Source of the DNA: Bacteroidales bacterium
GTDB taxonomy: Bacteria > Bacteroidota > Bacteroidia > Bacteroidales > F082
Length of the DNA stretch: 64,000 nt
NCBI GenBank assembly: GCA_019454985.1
Contig: JACFNF010000002.1
Span: forward strand, 62,001-126,000
Direction: 5' to 3'
In this document: piece after piece, positions 17,519 through 26,460 of the stretch
Layout: every line of letters begins with the position of its first letter
How positions within the stretch are numbered: the stretch's first letter is position 1
Position numbers and translations under genes: made by a program
Notes under the pieces: model-generated
Database searches by the model: none
What the model was told of the DNA's origin: nothing
What the model saw: only the letters and a program-made list of their open reading frames with translations

Positions 17519-18322
17519 TTACAGATCGAGTTTCATCTGTATTGCTTGTACCTGACGTTGGAGCTGTTTCACGGTTTCGGCAAGGGTATCGCGCTCGCGG
17601 TTGGGTTCGGGCATTTCCGAACTGATATAGTGCACGAACCTCCATACTTCCATGATTTCGGCAACAGGAATTTTGTAAGGTTCATAAAGCGGGTTGAGGG
17701 AGTGAAGTTTGAGAACGCCCTCTTCATTGAGTCTATTTTCCACGATTTTGAATACAATACCTTCGTCGCGGGTGAGAATGATATAAGGCTGATGGTTGCG
17801 GATGAAATTCCAGTCGGTAACATATTCGCCCGTCACAAACGATTTGTCAGGGATGGGAAGCATGGAGTCGCCGCTGATCTGGAAAGTGCGGTATTTTTTG
17901 CTGGCCGATAAAAACGGCAGGTTAAACGTTGGGAGAATCCGTATGTATTCGGGGTCGGCAAAACCTGTGGTGTAACCTGCTTTGGCTTTCTCTTCGATCA
18001 GTTCGATGTTTTCGTTGTTTTTGCTGTCAACGGTGGTGGTGAGCACACGCAGACTGCTACCGCGGATATAGACATCGTGACCGCGTTCGAGCTGGCTTAG
18101 CTGAATTTCGCTCAAGGCCGAAAGATCAACCGTGATCAATGTGTCAATGGCAATGTTGAAGTATTTGGAGAAACTCACAAGTGCCTCGATGCCCGGCTGA
18201 GCCACTTGATTTTCGTATCCGCTCAGTGTGGAGCGCTTCATGTTGAGCGCAAAGGCAATGTCGTCCTGTGTGCGGCCACGCCTTTTCCTGAGAAACCTGA
18301 TGTTGTTGCTGAAATGGGTCAT
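17519..18322 (-). CDS. LexA-like XRE-family repressor with S24 domain
   Basis: DNA-binding regulator of 267 residues. An N-terminal XRE helix-turn-helix (about 5-57, with TQDDIAFALNMKRSTLSGYE) is followed by a linker and an S24/LexA-type domain. The potential catalytic Ser153 lies in ISGDSM and Lys192 in IVFK; an Ala115-Gly116 pair sits 38 residues before the serine. In E. coli LexA the site is 35 before Ser119 and Lys156 is 37 after it, so the geometry matches a self-cleaving repressor. The C-terminal ~35 residues form a coiled coil. The frame extends to a GTG at 18346, but ATG at 18322 fits XRE proteins better. It is divergent from dinB, suggesting damage-inducible control of that gene. Confidence 0.88.
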   Translation of the reverse strand: MTHFSNNIRFLRKRRGRTQDDIAFALNMKRSTLSGYENQVAQPGIEALVSFSKYFNIAIDTLITVDLSALSEIQLSQLERGHDVYIRGSSLRVLTTTVDSKNNENIELIEEKAKAGYTTGFADPEYIRILPTFNLPFLSASKKYRTFQISGDSMLPIPDKSFVTGEYVTDWNFIRNHQPYIILTRDEGIVFKIVENRLNEEGVLKLHSLNPLYEPYKIPVAEIMEVWRFVHYISSEMPEPNRERDTLAETVKQLQRQVQAIQMKLDL

Positions 18323-18399
18323 AAACTGCTTGCGGTTTGCTGCCACAGGGTTGTGCTATGGCGATATCTTTTATAAGAAAAAACTTGCGTTTATTTTTA

Positions 18400-18485
18400 A
18401 AATGATTAAATTAACGGCATGAAAAATGATTAGAAACACGTCAAAGATACAACATTACAATGAAATGTCAAGTGTTTAATCATTT
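18400..18485. promoter_or_regulatory. Three copies of an 11-bp motif between the repressor and dinB
   Basis: AAATGATTAAA occurs at 18400-18410, with one mismatch (AAATGATTAGA) at 18424-18434, and exactly in the opposite orientation at 18475-18485. All lie in the 199-bp divergent intergenic region, 78 bp from the repressor start and 37 bp from the dinB start. The repetition makes them candidate operators for the adjacent LexA-like repressor; binding is inferred. Confidence 0.5.
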
Positions 18486-18521
18486 ATTTTGGTTGAGCTA
18501 ATCAATATAAGGTGTTTGGCG

Positions 18522-19718
18522 ATGGATGAGCAGACAGACAGAAGGACGATCGTACACATGGATCTCGACACTTTTTTTGTATCGGTTGAACGTCTGATCA
18601 ACCCGTTGCTGGTCGGTCGTCCGGTGATTATCGGCGGGATGTCGGATCGCGGGGTTGTGGCAGGTTGCAGCTACGAGGCACGTCGTTTTGGTGTTCATTC
18701 GGCCATGCCGATGCGGATGGCCAAGCAGCTTTGCAGTCAGGCAGTATTTATCCGTGGCGATATGGAACTTTATAGCCGTTATTCGCGCTTAGTGACGGAG
18801 ATCATCGCTGCGAGCGCGCCTCTGTATGAAAAGGCTTCTATTGACGAGCATTACCTCGACCTGACGGGGATGGATCGTTTTTTTGGTTGCTACAAATGGA
18901 CGCACGAATTGCGCGGACAGATTATACGGCATACGGGGCTGCCCATTTCGTTTGGTCTGTCGGCCAACAAAACGGTATCTAAGATTGCCACAGGTCAGGC
19001 TAAACCCAATGGCGAGCTACAGATTGTGCCTTCGGGAATAAACCGTTTTCTCGATCCTTTGTCTATCCGCAAAATCCCGATGGTGGGCGATGTCGGATAC
19101 CGTCTCTTACGTTCGATGGGTGTGGCCACCATTGGAACACTCCGCCAAGTGCCACCCGTGATGATGGAGCAGGTGATGGGTAAAAACGGCCTGATCATCT
19201 GGCGCAAGGCCAATGGTATAGACCCTTCGCCGGTGCAGCCTTATGCCGAACAGAAATCGTTGAGTAGCGAGCATACTTTTGAACAAGATACTACTGACGT
19301 GTTGATGCTGAGACAGATGCTATCGGCTATGGTGGAAAAACTGGCTTTCGAGATGCGGACAAAGGAGAAACTATCGGGCTGTATAACGGTGAAAATACGC
19401 TATGCCAACTTTGATACTCACAGCCAGCAGAAACGCATTGCTTTTACTGCCTTCGACCATGTGCTGCTGAGTACGGCTCTTGAACTTTTCAATAAATTGT
19501 ATCAGCGACGAATGCTCATCCGACTGATTGGGGTGCGTTTGAGCGATTTGGTGGGAGGCTCGCAACAACTCGACATCTTTGATGAAACGCCACAAATGGC
19601 TGGCCTTTATCAGGCAATGGACCGCATCCGACGACGGTTTGGCCCGGAAGCTATCGGCCGTGCAGCCGGAATGGAGATGTTGAAAACCGCAAGAAATGAA
19701 CCCGAAAAAATGGAATAG
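18522..19718 (+). CDS. dinB: DNA polymerase IV (Y-family)
   Basis: Translesion DNA polymerase of 398 residues. It has the catalytic MDLDTFF motif (Asp14), SIDEHYLDLTG supplying the second acidic pair, the SYEARRFGV fingers segment, GLSANKTVSKIA, and a helix-hairpin-helix region around IPMVGDVGYR. The little-finger domain lies at about 240-350. The ORF can be extended to a TTG at 18489, but ATG at 18522 is preferred. The alanine more usual after SIDE is His here. It is divergent from a LexA-like repressor and shares a regulatory region with three repeated motifs, so SOS-type induction is likely. Confidence 0.94.
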   Translation: MDEQTDRRTIVHMDLDTFFVSVERLINPLLVGRPVIIGGMSDRGVVAGCSYEARRFGVHSAMPMRMAKQLCSQAVFIRGDMELYSRYSRLVTEIIAASAPLYEKASIDEHYLDLTGMDRFFGCYKWTHELRGQIIRHTGLPISFGLSANKTVSKIATGQAKPNGELQIVPSGINRFLDPLSIRKIPMVGDVGYRLLRSMGVATIGTLRQVPPVMMEQVMGKNGLIIWRKANGIDPSPVQPYAEQKSLSSEHTFEQDTTDVLMLRQMLSAMVEKLAFEMRTKEKLSGCITVKIRYANFDTHSQQKRIAFTAFDHVLLSTALELFNKLYQRRMLIRLIGVRLSDLVGGSQQLDIFDETPQMAGLYQAMDRIRRRFGPEAIGRAAGMEMLKTARNEPEKME

Positions 19719-19881
19719 AATGTTGTACGACAATAACTTTCTGAGAAAGGAGTTTGCGGCTGTCTTAGATTGCCTTTACTGGGAAAAGGCAATTGACGAC
19801 TTGCCGGTTGAACTTCTTGATTTTGAATACGCTAAACTCTGCCAGGAGTGGGGATTTGGGCAAAATGAGCAGGCCATATAA
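19696..19881 (+). CDS. Small hypothetical protein downstream of dinB
   Basis: A 61-codon frame overlapping the dinB 3' end by 23 bp; an alternative ATG at 19720 gives 53 residues and no overlap. The product is acidic, with aromatic residues (LYWEKAIDDLPVELLDFEY) and no signal or membrane segment. Its position suggests co-transcription with dinB. I do not recognise a family. Confidence 0.5.
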   Translation: MNPKKWNRMLYDNNFLRKEFAAVLDCLYWEKAIDDLPVELLDFEYAKLCQEWGFGQNEQAI

Positions 19882-19884
19882 TAG

Positions 19885-20505
19885 TTAGCGATAAAGGATA
19901 ACTCCAAAACCAAATTCAATGATGTCGCTAACCGGAATAGACGAATTGCCCAGCTTGCTGGCAAGATAAAGGCCCCGGCTGCCAAGTCTGAAATATAGTG
20001 AAACACCCGAAGCGTACGAGCTGCTTTTGAATAATCCTGTTTTGATCTCGCCGCCGAGAAAAGCTCCGGCATTTCGACCAGGCGACCACCAATAATAGCC
20101 CTTTGGATAATGCGATGGCAACCTGATCCAGTATTCATTGCCAAAAGTATGATGAAAAAACACCCCGAAATTGAGCGGAAAAACCTCGATACCATCCCAG
20201 GCAGGTATCCTAAAAGGCTTCACAACAAGTTGTATGCTAAGGCTATGAAGGTCGTCAACCGAAACAAAGCTTGGGACATAACCGTAGAAATAGGAAACAT
20301 CGAGTTTTTCATTAAAAAAGGTGTAGCCGGCTCCAATTGAAATAAATCCGATTCCACCGGCAAACTGGAGCTTCACATTGTCCGGAACAAATTTCATGTA
20401 TATTGGTTCCGGCTGGTGCTCCTGAACTTGCCCGACAACAAAAACCGGTTGAAGGGTTGATAGCAGACAGATTAGGAATGTCAGTTTAAAAACGTCTGGT
20501 TTCAA
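19885..20505 (-). CDS. Exported beta-barrel protein of unknown function
   Basis: A 206-residue protein with an N-terminal signal peptide ending near VFVVGQ. The remainder consists of alternating hydrophobic/aromatic segments with Gly turns (GIGFISIGAGYTF, GAFLGGEIKTGLF) and ends in FGFGVILYR, typical of a small outer-membrane barrel. The first 20 bases overlap the end of the metallophosphoesterase gene, so the two are translationally linked in a three-gene minus-strand unit. Confidence 0.7.
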   Translation of the reverse strand: MKPDVFKLTFLICLLSTLQPVFVVGQVQEHQPEPIYMKFVPDNVKLQFAGGIGFISIGAGYTFFNEKLDVSYFYGYVPSFVSVDDLHSLSIQLVVKPFRIPAWDGIEVFPLNFGVFFHHTFGNEYWIRLPSHYPKGYYWWSPGRNAGAFLGGEIKTGLFKSSSYASGVSLYFRLGSRGLYLASKLGNSSIPVSDIIEFGFGVILYR

Positions 20506-21307
20506 GGCGGTAATCGTTGTTGAAAATTTTAATTACATTGTATTTTCGGTGCTCCACCCCATAAACGTTGATAAGAGGAGGAGAGGCAGTGTCGGGGAAG
20601 ACAACTTCATGATGATGAAGATGACCGTGAACAGAAAACATCACATGGCTGTAATGCGAAAGACAGCCGTAAAATGGTCTTGCCAAAGAGGAATCAAAAT
20701 CATTGTCGTATGGAGGAACGTGAAAAACTATTATTGCTGTTTTGAAGCCCGATTGAGGCTTCAGTTCGTTATCCAACCAATTGATGTCCGGCACTTTGCC
20801 ATTAAATTCGAATTCGCGGCTGTTAGTGTTGATGAAAATGAACTTCGTACTGTCGAAAATGAAACTAAAATTCAATTGCCCAAACATTTCTTCATAGGCT
20901 CTCAGACCATTGCCAACCAAATCGTGATTTCCGATGACAACGAAATAGGGGGCATGAAGTTTTCTAAGCAATGAGTGCCCCCATTCATATTGTTTGGGTA
21001 GGCCAAAATCGGCAATATCCCCCACATGAATCACAAAATCAATGCTGCTGTCGGCATTGACGCTCTTTGTAAAATCATCTAAGTCGTCATAAAAACGATG
21101 GGTGTCGCCAGTAAAAGCAATAGTAATGGTGTCGTTGGTTTTGGTTGCGCCAAGCCGAATCAGATTTTTGGCATGAATATTTTTATCTTCCTCGCCGAAA
21201 TGTATTGCATAAGGTGAATAATCAAAAGTCTCCCTACACGAAAACAACGATAGACAAATGATTATGACAGCAATTTTGTATTTTGTGTCTGAAAAGCGAA
21301 AGTGCAT
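20486..21307 (-). CDS. Lipoprotein metallophosphoesterase
   Basis: Calcineurin-like phosphoesterase of 273 residues. The N-terminal hydrophobic segment ends in SLFSC, a lipobox, so the enzyme is probably tethered in the periplasm or at the surface. The five metal-binding blocks are visible: FTGDTH, HVGDIADFG, VIGNHD, the IVFHVPPYD region and VHGHLHHHE. The substrate is unknown. It is the middle gene of a minus-strand trio, 6 bp after the upstream gene and overlapping the downstream one by 20 bp. Confidence 0.9.
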   Translation of the reverse strand: MHFRFSDTKYKIAVIIICLSLFSCRETFDYSPYAIHFGEEDKNIHAKNLIRLGATKTNDTITIAFTGDTHRFYDDLDDFTKSVNADSSIDFVIHVGDIADFGLPKQYEWGHSLLRKLHAPYFVVIGNHDLVGNGLRAYEEMFGQLNFSFIFDSTKFIFINTNSREFEFNGKVPDINWLDNELKPQSGFKTAIIVFHVPPYDNDFDSSLARPFYGCLSHYSHVMFSVHGHLHHHEVVFPDTASPPLINVYGVEHRKYNVIKIFNNDYRLETRRF

Positions 21308-21313
21308 AGTGGA

Positions 21314-21982
21314 TCAGCGGTGTATTTTTTTGAGGCGTTGTGCGCCTACCCATTCATCATAAAGGCTGCCCCAGCCTTCGTAATTCACTTTGTATTTTTC
21401 GTCTTTGATTTCCAGAATAGTGCCTTTGTACCAACCGCCCGACCAGTTGATTTCAACCTTTTCGTTGACGACATAGTGGGCAATGGCAGGGCTTGCAGGT
21501 TGAAACTCAGGCTTGGGAGACTTGTTATTTTTCGGAATATTTTCGGCATTTTTTTCTTCTTTGTTTTTGCCTATTCGGCTGGCTGTGGCAGCATGTCCGC
21601 CCGATTCGCCAAACATCAGAATCAACTGGTCAGTGTCTTTTTTGTACCACATATCATACTGATTGTTGCGGCTGTCAAAAATCTGATAATATGTTTTTTC
21701 AGGGTCGGCATACCAAGGTTCTGTCTTTCGGAGCTTCCCCTTTTGCTCGCCCCACTGATAGCTGCCGTTCGCTTGAATCGTGAGTGCATTCATGGCTGCG
21801 CCGGATGTATAATGCCGATAGACATCATTTTCTGTCGCAACATAACCCATGGTGCCGGAAATCCAGACCTCCCAGCTTCCTGTAATTTCTTTTTCCGGAG
21901 GAGCTGTTGCGTCATTATTTTGGGGATGAGCTTTCAGTGAAAAGCCCATACATACGAAAAGAAAGACTGCGAATGTTTTCAT
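21314..21982 (-). CDS. Exported protein with C-terminal Tudor-knot-like domain
   Basis: A 222-residue protein with a signal peptide (cleavage near KAHPQ). The N-terminal half (about 28-130) contains a lipocalin-like or DUF-type beta region beginning GSWEVWISG. A Lys/Glu-rich linker follows. The last ~55 residues form a compact beta module with an aromatic cage-like pattern (VEINWSGGWYKGTI, YEGWGSLYDEWV) resembling Tudor-knot or agenet domains. These are best known from eukaryotic chromatin proteins but also occur in Bacteroidota exported proteins. The ligand here is unknown. A TATCTTTG -7 element on this strand lies about 20 bp upstream. Confidence 0.7.
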   Translation of the reverse strand: MKTFAVFLFVCMGFSLKAHPQNNDATAPPEKEITGSWEVWISGTMGYVATENDVYRHYTSGAAMNALTIQANGSYQWGEQKGKLRKTEPWYADPEKTYYQIFDSRNNQYDMWYKKDTDQLILMFGESGGHAATASRIGKNKEEKNAENIPKNNKSPKPEFQPASPAIAHYVVNEKVEINWSGGWYKGTILEIKDEKYKVNYEGWGSLYDEWVGAQRLKKIHR

Positions 21983-22190
21983 TGTTTTGTTTTTTTTCTG
22001 CTCAAAGATAAAGCGAAAGAACAGAAATTATCCTCATTATGAATTATTTAACTGTTTTTCGTAAAAAGATAATCCGATGCAATGGAGGGTATCTTTGTGT
22101 CAACTAGCGGATACAAAAAAGAAAAAACCCGTCGGCAGGAAGTGTTGAGATTCCTTTTGGCGGGGAAAAGATTTTTCTTTGGTGATAAAG

Positions 22191-22264
22191 TCGGGGTGAC
22201 TGGATTCGAACCAGCGGCCTCTTCGTCCCGAACGAAGCGCGCTACCGGGCTGCGCTACACCCCG
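22191..22264 (-). tRNA. tRNA-Pro (anticodon CGG)
   Basis: A 74-nt cloverleaf on the minus strand. The acceptor stem CGGGGTG pairs fully with CACCCCG; the first pair is C1-G72 with discriminator A73, as expected for proline tRNAs. The anticodon stem CTTCG/CGAAG encloses TTCGGGA, giving anticodon CGG. The T arm has GGTTCGAATCC. CCA is not encoded. Confidence 0.95.
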
Positions 22265-22351
22265 AAATCCTTGCTTTAGAGTGCAAGGGCGTTTTTCGGA
22301 CTGCAAAAATACGATTCTTTATTGAAAGTGCAATTCAATTTTTAAACAGAA

Positions 22352-24859
22352 TTATTCCTTCTCGCGTGAAAGTGATTCTGATTTGGGAAGCTTTCCTTGA
22401 ACGATAAGGTGTTGTTGAACTGTTCTGATTTCGTTGTAAGAAAAATCGGGACCCAGTACCTCGATAGCCGAGCCAATATGCGGGTCGCCGGTATCAATAA
22501 AATATTCGGTAATGATCTCCGTTTTCTCTTTTCCAATAAGGGCTTCGGACTGAACTAAGCCCTGCATAACATATCGAATCAGATGTTGGAAAATAGTGCT
22601 TTGAGCCAATTCACGTTCAGCTGCAATCTCCAAAATGCTCTTGCCCTCACAAAACAAATCATAGCTGATTTCGTGGCTTGATTTTTTGACTATTGCCGAT
22701 TTTGACGACTTTTCCTGAGTTTTATTCGATTCGATTGAAGGAGTAATCGTTTCTGACAACATTTTCAGTATTTCAGCGCCAAAACGTTTGGCTTTTTGTT
22801 TACCAAATCCTTTGATGGCGAGAAGCTGTATTAAATCGGCCGGTTTTTTTGAGGCAATTTCTTTCATTGTTTTGATAGGCAATATGCGGTAAGGCTCTAC
22901 CCCTTCGTCTAAGGCTAATTGGTCGCGCCAATTCCGTAGGATTGTGTAGATGAGATCGTTGGTTGTCTTTCCTGCTTTTTTTGAGGTTTTTCGTGTCTTG
23001 TTTTTAGCCGAGGATGCGGCAAGGGCTCTTGCAGCCAGATATCCCGAAATGGTAAAACCATCTTTGCTGACTTTCAGACAGGTGTGTGAAACTTCTAATT
23101 CGTCAAACAATTGTGCCAGGATTTCCTGGAGAGCCTTGCTGGCAACTTTGTTGTCGGTATCAAATTCAATATCAATACGTTCTATCACTTTTTCGATATA
23201 TGGCAGGAAGTATTCAACTGCTTTTTTGATTCTTTCTTGCAGAAGAGTGTTTTGCTCTAAATCGGGTTGTTGCTTTGCAACTTGCTGAATCTGGCGGCGG
23301 AAGCGTGTGCCGATAGATGCTATTTCTTTGTCAAAATCGTCTTCAATTGTTTTAAAGTCGTTGATTGTCTGTTGACTAAACGATGATTGGTACTCGCTTA
23401 TGACACGATGTGTTTGTCGAATTCTTTTTTTGATCGTGTCGAAATCGAACAAGTCGTTCACCAATTCTAACTGAAAGGCGTTTTTTGCATCAGAAAGAGA
23501 TTTCTCGTTGGGTTTTTCGGTCTCAACTTTTTGCATGAAACTGTTGATGGCACTGTTTGTTTTGATGGCGCTGGATGGGATGGCGCTCCGGAATAGTATT
23601 CCCTTGAGCGAAGTGCAGCGGCTCAACGCCACATATACTTGTCCATGAGCGAAAGCTGCCTGTGCATCAATAATAACTTTGTCAAAAGTAAGTCCCTGAC
23701 TTTTGTGAATGGTGATGGCCCAGGCCAAACGAAGTGGGATTTGGGTGAAGCTGCCGATCACTTCTTCTTCAATTTCTTTGGTTTCGTTGTTTAACGAATA
23801 GCGGCAGTTTTGCCATTCAACCGGTTTAGTTTCAATCACTTCATCTCCGTTGTTGCAAGCCACGCTGATAGTGTCGTTTTCATCGTCAATATCCACAATT
23901 TGCCCAATTTTTCCATTAAAATATTCTTTAGCCGGATTGGGGTCATTTTTAACGAACATCACCTGGGCGCCGATTTTCAAGGTTAGTTCATCCAGCGTAG
24001 GATACAGATACTCAGGGAAGTCGCCTTTGATAGTGGCTTTGAACCGATATGTTTTTTTCTTGATAGTACCCAGTCGCTCGTCGTTGATAGATTGTGCCTG
24101 AAGGTTGTGTGTGGTGAGGGTGATATAGCCTTCCGGGTTTTTCTCAACGATTTCGGGGAGATATCGCTGATTCAACTCACGAATATCGCTTTCGTCAGGT
24201 GCTGAAGAACGCACTTTGTTCAGCAAATGAATGAAATGGCTGTCGCTTTGTCGAAAAATGGTTTTCAATTCGATGCTGACGAAAGGAATTTGTTGCAGTG
24301 CCCGACTGCTGAAAAAGTAAACGGAAGGATAATATCCGGAAAGTAATTTCCATTCTTCTTCTTTAGCGACGGGCGCCAACTGATAAAGGTCGCCAATCAT
24401 CAATAGCTGTAGCCCGCCAAAAGGACGTTGACGATTCCGATAACGTCGCAAAACGGTATCAATAGCATCCATAGTATCGGCTCGAACCATGCTGATTTCA
24501 TCAATAACCAATAGATCGAGGCTACGGATGAGATTGATTTTTTCGCGGTTAAATTTTTGGTTACGGGCAGATGGGCTTGCCGGTAACGTTGTTTTGGCCC
24601 TGCTTCCTTCATCGGATTCGTTGGGGATTTGTGGCCCAAACGGCAGTTGGAAAAAACTATGAATGGTTTGGCCCCCGGCATTGATAGCGGCAACACCTGT
24701 AGGAGCCAGCACAACAAAACGTTTTGTGGTGATTTGATGGAGTGTTTTCAGAAAAGTTGTCTTCCCGGTGCCTGCTTTCCCGGTAAGGAAAATATGGACA
24801 TTGGTATCTTGAATATATTGCCGGGCGAGTTGTAACTCGTGATTGGTTTGAAGCGTCAT
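22352..24859 (-). CDS. Pif1/RecD-type helicase with HRDC and HTH domains
   Basis: An 835-residue superfamily 1B helicase. Walker A is GKAGTGKT at residues 27-34, Walker B is VIDEIS, and later motifs include QLAPV and the UvrD-like C-terminal block VALSRC with ITIHKSQGLTFDKV, as in Pif1. After the motor core come a helical region (about 430-570), an HRDC-like domain (about 655-720, RILPIKTMKEIA ... LLAIKGFGKQKAKRFG) and a C-terminal helix-turn-helix of the RecQ/HTH_40 type (about 745-800). These accessory parts are usually found in RecQ helicases. Likely roles are G-quadruplex, R-loop or replication-fork processing. Confidence 0.9.
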   Translation of the reverse strand: MTLQTNHELQLARQYIQDTNVHIFLTGKAGTGKTTFLKTLHQITTKRFVVLAPTGVAAINAGGQTIHSFFQLPFGPQIPNESDEGSRAKTTLPASPSARNQKFNREKINLIRSLDLLVIDEISMVRADTMDAIDTVLRRYRNRQRPFGGLQLLMIGDLYQLAPVAKEEEWKLLSGYYPSVYFFSSRALQQIPFVSIELKTIFRQSDSHFIHLLNKVRSSAPDESDIRELNQRYLPEIVEKNPEGYITLTTHNLQAQSINDERLGTIKKKTYRFKATIKGDFPEYLYPTLDELTLKIGAQVMFVKNDPNPAKEYFNGKIGQIVDIDDENDTISVACNNGDEVIETKPVEWQNCRYSLNNETKEIEEEVIGSFTQIPLRLAWAITIHKSQGLTFDKVIIDAQAAFAHGQVYVALSRCTSLKGILFRSAIPSSAIKTNSAINSFMQKVETEKPNEKSLSDAKNAFQLELVNDLFDFDTIKKRIRQTHRVISEYQSSFSQQTINDFKTIEDDFDKEIASIGTRFRRQIQQVAKQQPDLEQNTLLQERIKKAVEYFLPYIEKVIERIDIEFDTDNKVASKALQEILAQLFDELEVSHTCLKVSKDGFTISGYLAARALAASSAKNKTRKTSKKAGKTTNDLIYTILRNWRDQLALDEGVEPYRILPIKTMKEIASKKPADLIQLLAIKGFGKQKAKRFGAEILKMLSETITPSIESNKTQEKSSKSAIVKKSSHEISYDLFCEGKSILEIAAERELAQSTIFQHLIRYVMQGLVQSEALIGKEKTEIITEYFIDTGDPHIGSAIEVLGPDFSYNEIRTVQQHLIVQGKLPKSESLSREKE

Positions 24860-24892
24860 GCCGAAGGTCTGATCGAAAAAAACCTTTCGATG

Positions 24893-26398
24893 TTACCAAT
24901 TGAGATAATGAATGGTGTAGTTGTCTTCTAAATAACTTGCTATCACTGTTTTACGCCCTTTTTCGGCATCGCTTATACTCGTAAATGCATTCGAAGTGCG
25001 ATGCCCTCGATCTGCAAAATTCCAGCCCGGAAACTGGGTGGTAAGCAGATGATTGAATTCGTAATTTAGGTCGTAGTCTTTCTTTTCTTTATGGATGTTT
25101 GACACGAATCCGTGATAGGATTTTTTGCCGGTATTTTCGGGGTCGCAATAGCACGAAGAAAAGACAAAGTAGTATTTTGGTCCGCGGCTAAAATCAATGG
25201 GAACGTCAGCCAGTGGGCTTTCGGCGATGTCGAGGTTGTGGCCGGAGCTGAGGCCGCAGCGATAAACACTGCCGACAAGGTTGTAACAAACATCAATTCC
25301 GGTGATATATAGGTCGAGATCACCATCGCCATCAAAATCGCCCCACCGTGCGGTTCCGTTAGCCAGACCGGGAAGTCCGGCCATCATATCTTTAAAGCCT
25401 TTGCCTTGTATATTTTTGAGTACTAAGGTGTAAGGTCTTTCAAGACTTTCACCTGTGATGACAACATCAGTAAAACCATCGCCGTCATAGTCGCCGGCAT
25501 CGAGCGAGGCGTTCATCAACTGGCGAATGCCATTGTTGTTGCCTTCGATGAACTGATAGTTTCGCCGGTTGAGATAGTATTTTGTGACAGGATAGCCGTT
25601 TTTGGCTTGTCCGGCTATCATCAGGTCAAGCAGACCGTCATTATCGAAGTCGGCACTGACAGCATCGCTGTGATACAGGGGCGTAAAATGTGGGGAAGAG
25701 GCAACGAAGTTACCGTTTTGCTGTATAAAAAGACGGGTGATGATTTCATGATCTGTTTTTCCGGTCAGGAGTACGTCTAATCTGCCGGTATTGCTAAAAT
25801 CAGCCCATAGCGCCTTTCCGAAACGGATGCCGGGCAGAGGGGTTTGAACGGGGTTAAGGCTATTGCCGTTGTTGCGCAAAATGATGGTTTGCGCCTGGCC
25901 ATTGTCGGCAATACCACAGATCAGGACATCCAGATAGCCATCTTTGTCATAATCGCCAAATTGTACTGAGCCGTCTGAAAGAGCCGGAATCTGATGCTGA
26001 CTTTTGATGAAACCGCCGTTTTTCTGTTGCAGATAAATGCCTGCAATACGTTTCCCATTGTTACCTATGCCGGTGATGATCACATCTTGCAGACCGTCTT
26101 TGTTAAAATCGCCGACATCCATCCCGCCTAACGAAACGTCGGGGAGTCCTGAAGCACTAGCCACAAATGATGAGCCTCGTTGCTGGTGGAGAATGGTACG
26201 GCTCTGGTTTCCGCTACCTGAAACCTGACCGCTGGCAATGGGGTGAAGCTTTTTGCCTGCGGATAGCCAAACGGCCTTGGAATGAACCATCGGAGTGCCT
26301 GAACGCGGTACTTCTACGAACAGTTGAGCCTGAACCTGAATGCCTGTGAATATAAAAAAGGTAAATAAAAACAGTTGAATCGGTTTCAGAGGTTTCAT
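24893..26398 (-). CDS. FG-GAP/VCBS repeat exported protein
   Basis: A 501-residue protein with signal peptide (GIQVQAQ). It contains at least six FG-GAP/VCBS-like repeats with calcium-binding loops (DFNKDGLQD, DYDKDGYLD, DFDNDGLLD, DYDGDGFTD, DFDGDGDLD), predicting an integrin-like beta-propeller. The C-terminal ~110 residues differ and have no T9SS sorting signature, so final location is uncertain. It lies 33 bp upstream of the helicase gene on the same strand. A carbohydrate- or protein-binding role is inferred. Confidence 0.87.
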   Translation of the reverse strand: MKPLKPIQLFLFTFFIFTGIQVQAQLFVEVPRSGTPMVHSKAVWLSAGKKLHPIASGQVSGSGNQSRTILHQQRGSSFVASASGLPDVSLGGMDVGDFNKDGLQDVIITGIGNNGKRIAGIYLQQKNGGFIKSQHQIPALSDGSVQFGDYDKDGYLDVLICGIADNGQAQTIILRNNGNSLNPVQTPLPGIRFGKALWADFSNTGRLDVLLTGKTDHEIITRLFIQQNGNFVASSPHFTPLYHSDAVSADFDNDGLLDLMIAGQAKNGYPVTKYYLNRRNYQFIEGNNNGIRQLMNASLDAGDYDGDGFTDVVITGESLERPYTLVLKNIQGKGFKDMMAGLPGLANGTARWGDFDGDGDLDLYITGIDVCYNLVGSVYRCGLSSGHNLDIAESPLADVPIDFSRGPKYYFVFSSCYCDPENTGKKSYHGFVSNIHKEKKDYDLNYEFNHLLTTQFPGWNFADRGHRTSNAFTSISDAEKGRKTVIASYLEDNYTIHYLNW

Positions 26399-26460
26399 AC
26401 GGTAGTTATTGGGTTAAGAATGAACATTTTTAAAGTTAACTCTATCAATTGTGAGGAGAA

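Noticed and set aside
19776-20195. 139-codon minus-strand frame
   Set aside because: It overlaps the better-supported signal-peptide barrel gene (19885-20505) in another frame and resembles nothing recognisable.
22191-22264. tRNA-Pro as a mobile-element attachment site
   Set aside because: No integrase, direct repeat of the tRNA 3' end or atypical composition is visible next to it.
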